DNA of 64,000 bases, taken from Hypholoma sublateritium FD-334 SS-4. Taxonomy: Eukaryota; Basidiomycota; Agaricomycetes; Agaricales; Strophariaceae. The first letter of the stretch is position 1. Every line of letters begins with the position of its first letter. Where the stretch lies: the NCBI GenBank assembly GCA_000827495.1, contig KN817622.1:62001-126000 (forward strand), written 5' to 3'. A program made the translations under genes and the position numbers. This document shows, piece after piece, positions 36,855 through 46,732 of this stretch. The notes beneath the pieces were generated by a model that saw only the letters and a program-made list of their open reading frames with translations, was not told the DNA's origin and did not search any database.

Positions 36855-38022
36855 ATGTCGTATCAGTTCTCGCTAGGGGAGTTGCATGAAATGCGCGAAA
36901 GGTATTTCACTGTGTTCGGGTCAAGGTTGTCGGTAATCTCACCTTTGCGCATTCAGGATGTTTCCAGGATCTATTAGCCTTAAAGTCGCTCATTCTGAGG
37001 AGGAGTTCCCTCTCTTGCCACTGATATGGAGTCCAAGGTCTGTTCTTTAACTTATTAGTCCCTTGAATATAAAGCCAGTCACTGAAGTCATATGATGTTT
37101 AGCCCCAGGATAGACAGTCCATCCACAGACAGCAACTCATCAGACGAGGATTCCAGTGCGAATTCAGCAAGGTATGATCTTCCTTGTCTATGATTGTATA
37201 TATTTCTGGAACTTATGTCATGCAATCGATCTCAGCGGAAGTTCGATGTATAGCTCCCCCTCAACCTACGGACAACAAGGGTGGCAGCCTACACCTCCTA
37301 TAAGCCAATCTTCTGGACTCAATGAATATCGGGACATGTTGGATCATCCCGCTTCGCCACATCTGCAAAAACAGGTCTCGTTCTCGCTTCCTCCGAGATC
37401 AGTGCAGCATATGAGCATGCAGGCCTCGACGTCTGCGCATCCGTTGAACGCGTCCTACGTGTTCAGTGAATTCCTGGATAGCCTCGAATATTCCCAGCAA
37501 CAGCAGAGGTTATTCAATCCTCCGCGGTCGATATCCTCCTTTGCAAATGTTTCTCCACTTGTAAGATCAACCCATAACTCTGGTTTCGCTTACACGAATG
37601 GGGGTCAGCCTGAAGCAGAGTATTCCTACCAAAAATCCTCATTTCCGCAATCTTTTCCGGGGCTAGCTGAGCCTACGCCGACTGGAGGCACCCCAATCTG
37701 GAAACACTGGGACCCATCTCACAGTCTGTTCACCGCGGGGTCGACGAACTCAGCAGCCTTCGCCTCCACTCTTCCGCCACAGTCAGGCCCTCAAAGGACG
37801 GCTGATCGAATACCCTCCGACACGAGAATGTCTCCCTACGAAGATCCGGAAAAGAGGTTTAAATGCGAAGAATGTGGGCGCAGGATGAAAAGGAAAGCGG
37901 ACATGCAAAGGCACCTACTGTCGCACGGAGGAAAGAAATTCTTCTGCACTCATACGGGGTGTGGTGCAGGGTTCAAGCACGACGACTCGTTCAAAAGACA
38001 TATGAAATACCAGCACAGATAG
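36855..38022 (+). CDS. C2H2 zinc-finger protein copy C, 4 exons, 327 aa
   Basis: Putative transcription factor. Exons 36855-36901, 36957-37037, 37103-37171, 37236-38022 total 984 nt in frame. The N-terminus is MSYQFSLGELHEMRERMFPG, followed by an acidic serine-rich region, a long Gln/Ser/Pro-rich low-complexity region (YGQQGWQPTPP, SMQASTSAHPL, EYSQQQQR), and two fingers at the C-terminus: CEECGRRMKRKADMQRHLLSH and CTHTGCGAGFKHDDSFKRHM..H. Fingers at the extreme C-terminus, a short multi-exon leader and a low-complexity middle are shared by the other family members here. Part of exon 4 has been copied into pseudogene A. Confidence 0.88.
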
Positions 38023-38985
38023 CTATTGTCGCGAGTGGTCTTCATTATTTTTGCCATGACTAATAGTTTCTCTTCCGGTGCTACTAAATTATTGCGTTCA
38101 AGGGCTGTGTTTGTATGATGATATATCTATATTCCTACTCTTCTTATTCTATATGCCCTTGGTAATTGCCAGACAATTATGACGTTGGTTTTCCAAGTTT
38201 TGTGTACGCTTTATTGTAATTCTGGCGTTGTCTTCGGCATGTCTCTTCCGCGCAAGTTCCCAATATTGACTGAGAATCTACGCCGTGGTATTCAGGAGGG
38301 TGTCTCGATCCTACGATTCAAAAAGTAGCCCATATTAATGTCGCGCTATCATAAGAAGGATCTCATGGATTCGAATACCAGCATTCTGATAAAAATATAT
38401 GGTACTATGTCTTTCCAATCAATCAGCAAATTATGCTGATCGGCCGCAAGATCACAGTGGTGGCTACGTACATCCTTTTCGAAGGACGACACGCACATTT
38501 ACAAGCCATCATTAAAAGCGGATAGCCTCGTCCAGGCGACTCATGGTACTCAGACACTCTTCAACTTGCGTCGTGGCCAGTCGTACAGACCGTTGCAAAC
38601 GTGGGTGCTGGAAGATGGACAATACCGCTGCGCATTGGGAAATTATAAAAACATGTTGACGCAAGCAACTTTATCAAGGCTAAGATATTAAGCAATAGTC
38701 TGGCGGTTTACACTCCACCATATGGTTCGCCACCGTAGAGTATAAACGATGAATCAAAAAAAAAAAAAAAAAAAGTCTGGCGATGCTCAGACTTCGTGAC
38801 AGGTACTCTATCCAGGCTGCAAACTGTTCATACTGGGCTTTGTTGATTGCGCCAAATATGTACATACGCGCCCACATGTCGTGATACTTAGAAGTTCAAA
38901 TGTCGAGCCTGATATTTTGCCAACGTTTATAACTGCTTACATCTTCACTCTCATCACCGGGACCACTCTCAACGGTCCAATCGAC
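38023..38985. other. Intergenic with short retroposon-like insertion
   Basis: No gene. It holds the poly(A)-tailed insertion at 38697-38782 (separate entry) and the TATA-like TTATAA run about 55 nt before the next gene. Confidence 0.5.
38697..38782 (+). mobile_element. Short poly(A)-tailed retroposon-like insertion with 9-bp target duplication
   Basis: AGTCTGGCG occurs at 38697-38705 and again at 38774-38782. Between them lie about 50 nt ending in GATGAATC and then a run of 19 A. The body includes GGTTCGCC, which resembles a tRNA B box, and CCGTAGAGTATAAAC, which recurs at 45243-45257. Target duplication plus poly(A) points to target-primed reverse transcription of a SINE-like or truncated RNA. 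Confidence 0.55.
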
Positions 38986-39830
38986 ATGAACTCCCAGTAT
39001 CAATCGGGGTAAGTTGCTCACTGATTGATGACGTTCGAAGGGTCAAACCCTAAAGCTTAATGCACAACCACTTTCCAGGCTTGCAGAGCTTCAGACAAAG
39101 GATTTTATCGAGGAATTATTTTCTGTTTGGAACGTAGAGATGCCGCAAGAAGATGTATTCAGTAAGTCTAATAAAGTGCCACCAATGGAGATCACCATTC
39201 ACAGGACGCTTAAAACTAGATCACTCAACGCCTTCGTCAGTGGCATCAGTCGCATTGAGATCATCACTCTCGCGAAAGAGAGTCACTGAGGAGAACACGA
39301 CTGGTATTGTGCTTCCCAAGACAGCAAAAAGAGTCAGGAAGACCACTGCGCCATCAGCGACGACGACTTCGATATCAATCCGATCAGGTGCGGCGACTTC
39401 AAAGTCGGCCGCTAAATGCAGGAGATCGGCAGCAAAGAATCCTCGCGTAGCGACGCGCAAATCGGAAAGACAGCAAGAGAAGGCAAGGGAATGTATCCTG
39501 GCAAAGAGTGACAGTGGGCAGGTAGACGAGCACAGTTCTCGCCCGCCTACTAAGAGGGCCAAACGGACGAAGCAAATGCAATCAACGTCACCGATAACCT
39601 CAACGACGCCACAAGCACCCCCAGAGCAAACGGACAGACCTTTCGTATGTGAAGGGTGCCCTTCCGGATTTACAGCGAACAGGAAGATTGATCTCATTCG
39701 CCATTACGAGTCCACCTTGCACAGTAAACATCCCGCTTATCTTTGCACCAAAGCACCGTGCGATGAGAACAACGTAACCTTCACCAGGGAATCCTCCTAT
39801 AAACGCCACGTAAAGCGTCAGCATTCGTAA
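38986..39830 (+). CDS. C2H2 zinc-finger protein copy E, 3 exons, 243 aa
   Basis: Exons 38986-39008, 39079-39161, 39205-39830 total 732 nt in frame. A short acidic leader (MNSQYQSGLAELQTKDFIEE) precedes a very basic Lys/Arg/Ser/Thr-rich middle with likely nuclear localisation runs (RPPTKRAKRTK), and two C-terminal fingers: CEGCPSGFTANRKIDLIRHYESTLH and CTKAPCDENNVTFTRESSYKRHVKRQH. The FTANR segment in finger 1 matches copies A and B, tying it to the same family. The antisense strand of exon 3 is also open for 158 codons, a compositional shadow. Confidence 0.85.
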
Positions 39831-40036
39831 AAATGTGTCCTGAAAATCTACTAGTACAGTGTTGTACCAATCCGACTTCGGTAATAAACTAATATTTGAA
39901 ATTCAGCCGCGGTGAAAACGGATCTCTGAACCTACTTAATTTATGTCCCACAAAGATATAACGTGTAAGCCCTTATTATTTTCCCAACAATTGTTGTAAA
40001 TGGATAAAGAGAGACGAAAGCGAAGATCAATTGTAC
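39831..40036. other. 3' flank of zinc-finger copy E
   Basis: Short AT-rich stretch; no gene seen. Confidence 0.4.
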
Positions 40037-40159
40037 CGTCGTCCGAAGCTATTGGCCGCAATTATCTCACATTTCGCCGGCGCGCTATCTTCATCTTGGA
40101 ATTTCTCTGGAGTGAAGTTGGAGAATTTCTCGTAGGCCCCTTTGCTGTGTGCAATTGTC
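40037..40159 (-). pseudogene. Lone cytochrome P450 exon relic (PERF exon)
   Basis: On the minus strand this 123-nt block is flanked by AG and GT and is exactly as long, and in the same phase, as exon 9 of the three P450 genes at 19.6-29.5 kb. It stays open, with FTPEKFQDE in place of F(I/V)PERFLDE and ending FGRR at the same junction. Upstream on the same strand (about 40330-40230), YKG and VIIPGG-like remnants of the preceding exons can be found only across a frame change. The haem-cysteine exon, the N-terminal half and the I-helix are missing, so no enzyme can be made. Confidence 0.7.
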
Positions 40160-40487
40160 CTATTATCTAGGTACGTCAGTATGGATAGGCGTGATTGGAG
40201 TCGTGAGCTTTGAAGGAGCGGAGCGTACGAGAATAATCTGATCCTATATGTGGTATAGGGTGAGCACCACCTGGGATAATCACCCCTTGTAAAAATTAGT
40301 ACGTCCTAATTACACTGTTTTGAGAATTAAGTAGTCACGACTACCTAGCTCTAGATAGTGATTTCATTTGTTCGACTCACATGTATAAATTAAGTTTTTC
40401 CTAGCCCATGACGGTTTGATAAAGAGGAGTAAGTAAAGGGCTCCGAGTTGGTTCAGAGTAAGTACTTAGCGCTTAGCCTCGGTCAGT

Positions 40488-40538
40488 CGTTGAACGTTGA
40501 ACGTTGACGGAGTCTCAGTGACGTTGACCCAACGTTGA
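40488..40538 (+). promoter_or_regulatory. Cluster of five CGTTGA motifs upstream of PHO88
   Basis: CGTTGA starts at 40488, 40495, 40502, 40522 and 40533, the first three with a 7-nt period. The cluster ends about 100 nt before the PHO88 start codon. It could be a binding-site array or a simple-repeat remnant. Confidence 0.4.
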
Positions 40539-40636
40539 CCACGCGCCGGAAATATCCGATTATGTAATGCTGTGATCAACACGTCGGTCTCATTTGCAGT
40601 TTGTTGTGGCTTCCTGTCATCCACCTACGAGTCAAG

Positions 40637-41769
40637 ATGAACGCCGCCGTCCAAAACATGGTGATATCCCTCGGGGCGATGCAGGGTGAGTGTTTCTTTT
40701 GCTTTTTACTGACAGTTCTCTCACTTCCTAGACCGAAGTCGCTCGCAAAATCCCCTTCGACGATCCTATCGTCCTCAATTACGTTCGCATCGGCTATGTC
40801 TTCTCTCAACTCCTCGCATTGGGAACCTATTTCTATCTTTCACGCGTCGTACGCAGCTTAATACTCTCATATCCGAACATGGGAGCTAACCATGTGTTTT
40901 CGTGGCTTGCAGATCAAGCAAAAGAATGATAAGACAGTTTTGAGATACGGTTCGTCTGCGCGCTGGTGACGGGTAATATCGAATGATTGATTAGTTCATT
41001 CAACAGCGGAACCCCCTTCTCCCTTGGTGTGGCATAAACTTGGTTTTTCACGCGTAGCAATGCTGACAGGGGTGGGCAGTCCCAACAGGACGGAGAAAAG
41101 GTTGTCGTCACTACAATCCGCGATTACGACCTCGCGGAGACCAAAAAGCTGGTGAGCCACATGCATAACCTCCGCTCCTACTCCGCCCATCTCATCGTCA
41201 GCGTAGTTGCGCTCAGTTTACATGGGCGTCGCGATGATGGGTGTCATGCACATCTACTTCCACTTCACGCAACCTCTCTTCATCCAGGGCCTCATGGGAC
41301 TCAAGAATATTTACGATGCACCCCTTGTATCCATCCACCTTCTTGGAAAGCCCGCTGTCGACAGCCTGGCACGGCCTTTCAAGGTTGCATCGATGTTAGG
41401 AGGTAAGCGTCTGTCCATTTGATCATGCACTCGGTTTGTATCCACTTCCTGTGATTTCTTCCGTGGTGAGGGTATGCCTCCATTATGCCTTCTGGCTTCT
41501 CTTTTTCATCTGCGGAAAACCTCTTTCACTCCTGCGTCGAACTTGTCGCCTTTCCCTTACACAGGCCGGCATATCTATCTTGTCCTCTTTTTCATACACT
41601 CTTCTACTCGGCGTTGGGGTCATTTCGTCTTCGCTATCCCGTTACTGACCCCATTCTTATTTCTGTAGCGCCCACTGACACGAAAACTGTCCCTGAAGCT
41701 GGGAAAACCGCATTCATCACGGAGGTTGAGTCTGACTCGGAGGAAACCGTTGTTGACAAGGAGGAGTAG
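40637..41769 (+). CDS. PHO88: PHO88/SND3-family ER membrane protein
   Basis: Pho88/Snd3 is an ER membrane protein first linked to phosphate uptake and later to SRP-independent targeting of membrane proteins. Clear exons: 40637-40685 (MNAAVQNMVISLGAMQ), 40739-40848 (ARKIPFDDPIVLNYVRIGYVFSQ), 40913-40949 (IKQKNDKTVLRY), an exon near 41009-41030 (AEPPSPL), one from about 41072 to 41151 (VTTIRDYDLAETKKL), 41207-41402 (VYMGVAMMGVMHIYFHFTQP, FKVASMLGG) and 41669-41769 (acidic tail ending VDKEE). The boundaries of the short intron near 41031-41071 are uncertain, and the 266-nt last intron is long for this genome. The product is about 200 aa, matching the family. The start is fixed by the conserved MNAAVQN. 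Confidence 0.88.
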
Positions 41770-43625
41770 GCCATCAACGAGAGATATGGAGGAATGCTGG
41801 TCTTCTCCACACAAGTTAGGACTGAAGATCGAAACGATGTCGAGACGTATTTTCGACGGAAGTGTATACCCCAAACCCTAATATCGACTTTGTCGTCCCG
41901 CTATCAGAGATCAACGTCAACGCCCGATGAGAATTCGTAAGAAAGTGAGAAGTGCAGTACAATAACGCCAAGCACACGCGAATATACTCATGAAAGCGAA
42001 ACTTGAAGAATTTGAAATAAGTTCGGCCGCGCACCTCCCAATAGGTTCCCTCAAGGCTCCTTGGCAAATGATAATGAAGGGGCCAGGTGGGTAGCGCACA
42101 TTATCATATCGAATCTGACGCACAAAGTTCCGGGAATCCCTTTCGACAAAGGATACACAAGCGCTCTCGGGTCTCGTATCTGCCAATTCTTTGTCAACGA
42201 CTTCGGGCATTTTCGACGACTTGAGGCAATAACCAGGCCGCCACAAATTGGGGATTGCAAATTGCCCTCGTTGACTCTGGATTTCTTCTGACTGACTCGG
42301 GAGACACGAGACAAAGGTTACCCTCCAAATATTTGTCTCGAGTGAACGCGTAATGGGCGATCTGTGCGAGCCGAATCTCTGACATTGGGGCTCTACTGTG
42401 GACCTGCTTACATAACTAGGTCTACGCTCGTAGCCCTTTGACACCCGTCTGCGTTTGGGATTATCTATCTTCTCAAGGACGCAAGAAATATTGGCGGCTT
42501 GCGGAAGACGTGAATACCTTAGCTCATTGAACGACACGTTTGCCTGCTTTCTATGTTTTTGACAACGATCTATGACGATTCTGCCGACTGGGGGCAGTCA
42601 ATGTTGAATGCAAGTCGAATGAAAGGGGAAATATCGGTGTCTATATGACCAACTCTAAGAGCTAATCTGTCGTTCCTTTGTTTCCCACTTATAGAACCAT
42701 TTCGGAATTCATATAGGATATGTATAATGTCTTCGTGGTGCGCGAACGATCTCGCTATCTCCCCGATTGAGATTCGCATCGAACACGCGGGAACATGCAA
42801 CTTTCAAGCAACCATGGGAGTCGCCTTTGACTTGGTCTGAATTATTGCGCAATGGTTCTCACCTAGAGGTTGCGACGCGCGTCTTGCATTTCAAGCTCAA
42901 CAGCCAGCTGCGTCGGTCGTCGAGTCTCGAGGAGTCGAGAGACAGCGACCACCGTGATTGCGCCGATCGCGTTCGCTCTACTACACGACACTGTATTTAT
43001 CGAATATGCAATGTGATGTTTTCAGACCGTCTATATTCCAGAGGGCTGCAGTACCACGGTAAGCGCTCGGTACACGCCAATCGCGCACTCAGCAAGCACA
43101 GCCGAGCGATGCATCAAATGGGGATACCTATCCGATAGCCGAGGCTCTGGGCATTCACATTCCTTCCTCCGAGTCACCGCCGCACTTTTCCGAATGCTGG
43201 CCCAACTTTTTTTTCTTTCAACGTCGGCCTTCGATTGTCCTATTCAACTTTGCATGATAGCGCAAGCATGTACATGCACAATGCACATAGCTTGGGGATG
43301 AATCGATGACTGGGCGCGTATAAGTACGAGGGGGGAGCTGGGGAACTCCCTCGCCTTTTCCCCATCTCTCAGCCCAGTCCCTCCACGTCCTCGAACGACG
43401 CGTCTGCTCTCCCATTACAGTATGCCTAGGAACCCTTCCCAACCGTGCCAATCTCCCCGCGGAGGCTCCGGGGTACGTGTCGTTGTGTCACCCAGTTTCT
43501 GGTTCTCGCGCTGATCAACTGCCGACGCCTGCACAGAGTCGCGCCAATGTCGATGTAAGCATGCATATACACTACGTTCACCATGGCGGTGACTTACACT
43601 GTTCACGACACTGTAGCCAAACAAC
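41770..43625. other. Intergenic with unassigned open frames
   Basis: The longest frame is on the minus strand at 41917-42537 (206 codons from ATG). It has no recognisable domain; its middle (VDKELADTRPESACVSFVE) reads protein-like, but two other frames cover it equally well. A plus frame at 42767-43138 ends with His/Cys/Arg-rich sequence (SKHSRAMHQ) that might be a decayed zinc finger. GTATAAG near 43320 could belong to the promoter of the next gene, which would then have a long 5' leader. Confidence 0.3.
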
Positions 43626-44706
43626 ATGGCACGATTCGTCATCAAAGTCGAGGTACCAGATCTTCAATTGATCGGCCCATATTCTACACTCGTGGAAGGG
43701 CGGCTACAGCAGAAAAGGGCTGTTTACCGGTGTATATTCCCTGGGTGTAGCAAGCCACATCATCTTTTTGGAAATCGCTCGGACGCAACGCGTCATGCAA
43801 GGGCGCACGATGAGAAGTACGTGTGCCACTTTCTCGGGACACATAGGATCTCAGTCGAATACCGTTCTTAGCACAAAGCACCAGTGTCCACACTGTCCCC
43901 ATGCCACTCCACAAAAGTCAAATTTGGACAACCACATGGACACAAAACAGTCAGTTGGCACTAGCTCTCCGTCTCTCCTCCTTTTCCCCAAGTGATAACC
44001 GTGTTCCCGCTGCAGCGTTCACCCGAAGTTGGATGGACGAACGAGAGAAGGAAGGGGAAAAGCGCAGGGCCCCAAGCAGCGCAGAGTAGACAACCAATAT
44101 GTCGCCCCCGCTGCCTCCGTCCACCCTCCCTCCATCGTCAATGCTCCCACCCTTGTGCCTTCTCCCGTCACCGCTCCTGCTCCCTGGTTTAGAATGTCGC
44201 AGGTAATCCCCGCGTATGTTCCGTCTGGGATAGCAATAGAAAATTCGCGGAGTACGGACACTCTCGAGGATGCCATGCCATACAATTTATTCCATAATCT
44301 CCCTCTCCCCATTGGCGATTTCAAGACGAGCGCAGAGTACATGTCAGGCGGCAGCATCGGATCTGCGCTACTGCATTCGCCTATGTCCGACGCCAATCCC
44401 AACGACTTTTGGTCTAGCACGCCCCAAGTCCCCCTTGGAGAAGAAACGTGGAGGGGCCCAGGGTTCACGTCGACTTCTCAGGGCTCCAGCAGTAATTTAT
44501 CTTCAACGGGTCAGCAATATCCTCCGTTTTCTCAGAATCAGCTCTGGAACGAGTCCGCTATCGAGGGAGGCGCTGCCTGGCAGTTTTCTCCGAGTGATGG
44601 TCCAGAACATTACGCTCACCCTTGCACCGCGCTCCCTATGCCTGTGTCCGGTCAGGTCAATGACCTGAATCAGAAAAGTATCAACCCATGGCCGAACTAC
44701 TGCTAA
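43626..44706 (+). CDS. C2H2 zinc-finger protein copy F, 3 exons, 319 aa
   Basis: Exons 43626-43816, 43872-43949, 44016-44706 total 960 nt in frame. Here the two fingers are N-terminal: CIFPGCSKPHHLFGNRSDATRHARAH near residues 37-62, and CPHCPHATPQKSNLDNHMDTKH near 70-91, completed across intron 2. A basic linker (KLDGRTREGRGKAQGPKQRR) and a long Ser/Pro/Asn-rich region follow, ending NPWPNYC, typical of an activation domain. The reversed domain order sets it apart from copies B-E, so it may be an unrelated C2H2 factor rather than part of the same expansion. Confidence 0.85.
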
Positions 44707-45789
44707 TCGCTATCAGGAGCATCGTATTATCGCCCGTGACTTCTCCACCTCGCCTCGCCCGACATTCATATCATTTTTATCTATATTACAATCTTGTTTT
44801 CCATTTTTTTGCACGCTCTGAGAAGACGTCAGATTCAATTCTGGCTTACTTTATCTTCCACTGATAGCTTTGCGATTCTGCTGCTTTTGTCGTCCCACAC
44901 GATGATTTTTCGATCTACTTCGTGTTTTGTCGCTTTCTCTGTTCCTCTGCTGGCTCTATTCCTCAATACTCTGGTCGCAGCAGCGTCACGGATATTTCAT
45001 AACCATACCTATACATATTTTCGTATTACGGCTCAAATTGTCGAAGGTCAGCGTATCTGAAAGTTAAGAAACACTACTGCATCTTTTATTGGTCTGCGCG
45101 CCATACCGCGTGAGTGTCGAGCGATCAGTCAAATACCTTCACTTCGCAGCCCATTCGGGAAAGGTTACACCGAATGTCATGTAAGATATAATTACAATCG
45201 TATAACCTTAGAGCCGCTGGCGCCGCGATGCCCGCCAATCCGACCGTAGAGTATAAACGGTGAATAATGATGATACTAATAAATAAAACATTCGCACTTG
45301 CCACGAGGCATAAGGACATGAGAACCGTAGGCATGTTCAATTTGTGTTCAATGCGAGCGAAAGTCACTTAAAGTGAAAGTTGTTAGTTGAGTCAAAGAGG
45401 TGTCAATTGTACCGATCTTGATACGACGGTCAAAACCTTCTGGCCTGATCTTCCTCGTACTTTCGTTCGCCTGCCGCCGATTGATTATGTGCCACCAAAT
45501 CGACATTTTACGTTGTGAGTATCTTACATGGCAAAGCAATGACTGCTTGCATATGAACCCGTACCGGCTCAGACGCTGAGGTATTGCCGGCTCTCGAGTT
45601 TCCCACTTGGTTCGGGCACTCCCTGTGTAATCCTTACTAAAGGCAGTGAAACGTTGCTAATGTGAGTCAATACAGAGCTTCGGGTAGCTTATCGATCATC
45701 TGCAGCAGTGAAAAAGTTCACATAAGTATCCGCGCAGTAGTGGAGTTACCCACCTGTACATTCATTCCCAAGCCCTCATCGCAATTACA
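44707..45789. other. Intergenic, no gene recognised
   Basis: Contains CCGTAGAGTATAAAC at 45243-45257, shared with the body of the insertion at 38.7 kb, here without a poly(A) tract or obvious target duplication. A CATAAGTA run about 65 nt before the next ATG may be its TATA-like element. Confidence 0.4.
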
Positions 45790-46562
45790 ATGTCCACCGA
45801 AGGTGAGCTCCCTGAATCGATGGGGGGCCAAGGGCTGACAAGCGATCGTTAATTCCTGGTCACCCAGTCAACTTTGGCATCCTAGCGCCCGTCGTCGCTC
45901 AGCCAGGCAGAGACGTAGATCTCACCGACTTCCTACAAACGGGATACGACCTTTCCCTTGGAGAGGCAGAGACCGTGCAGTGGTTCGCTGTCAAGTACGC
46001 GGACACGGAACCAAGTACCTACGCCATTTTTGACACCTTCGAGGTCCCCGCCGGGCGTGCGGCGCATCTGTCTGGTCCTATTGCTGCTGCGCTGATGGAA
46101 AACGCACCGAAGCTCCTCAGCCAGGCCCCGGAGATCGGCGAAGTGGATATCCTCGCAAGCATCGTAGACCTCAAGAAAGGAGCGGGTGGTGATGGGCGGA
46201 CGGCCGGCCTGAGCGTTGGCTTGCGCGTACTATTCGAGGCCAAGGAAGATAAGATCCAGACGGTGAAGGAGTTCCTCATCGTGAGTTACTTGAGCACAGT
46301 TCGAAGAATGTATTTTTAACCAATCGCAACTTTGCAGGGCGCTCGGGCATTGGTTCTAGACGAACCTGAGACACCGGTGTGGTACGCCTTCCAGTTCCCT
46401 GGTACTAACAAGTTTGGGATCGTCGATTTCTTCGGAAGCGAGGGGGGGAGGAACGCGCATGTGGGAGGCAAGGTCGCTGCCGCACTATTCGGCTCTGTCG
46501 ATGAGCTCCTCACGGGTGCTCCACACCTGGTTAAGGTCGACGTTTTGGCTGCGAAGGTGTAG
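45790..46562 (+). CDS. Two-repeat dimeric alpha/beta-barrel protein (ABM-like), 3 exons, 216 aa
   Basis: Exons 45790-45802, 45868-46280, 46338-46562 total 651 nt in frame; the 13-nt first exon encodes MSTE. The protein contains two similar halves: FAVKYADTEPSTYAIFDTF, GRAAHLSGPIAAAL and EVDILAS in exon 2, against YAFQFPGTNKFGIVDFF, GRNAHVGGKVAAAL and KVDVLAAKV spanning the second half. This spacing resembles the antibiotic-biosynthesis-monooxygenase type of ferredoxin-like barrel found in many fungal proteins of unknown role. There is no signal peptide, so it is probably cytosolic. Substrate and cofactor cannot be predicted. Its 3' end faces the F-box-like gene 170 nt away. Confidence 0.82.
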
Positions 46563-46732
46563 TGGGTGGTGTTATCAGTATCCACAAGGAATAGCCAGCC
46601 GAATCCCGGATGCCAAATTGTAGGATTAATCGATTATAAGTGATGTGTATGTAATAATGCGTTTACAGAGAATCAGTTGATTTCTGTCCCGAACCTTGGA
46701 CCGTGACCTCGCATGAACCTCCACTAAAATTG

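Noticed and set aside
39221..39697. 158-codon minus-strand open frame
   Set aside because: Lies entirely antisense to exon 3 of zinc-finger copy E and reads as a compositional shadow of its Lys/Ser/Thr-rich coding; no domain.
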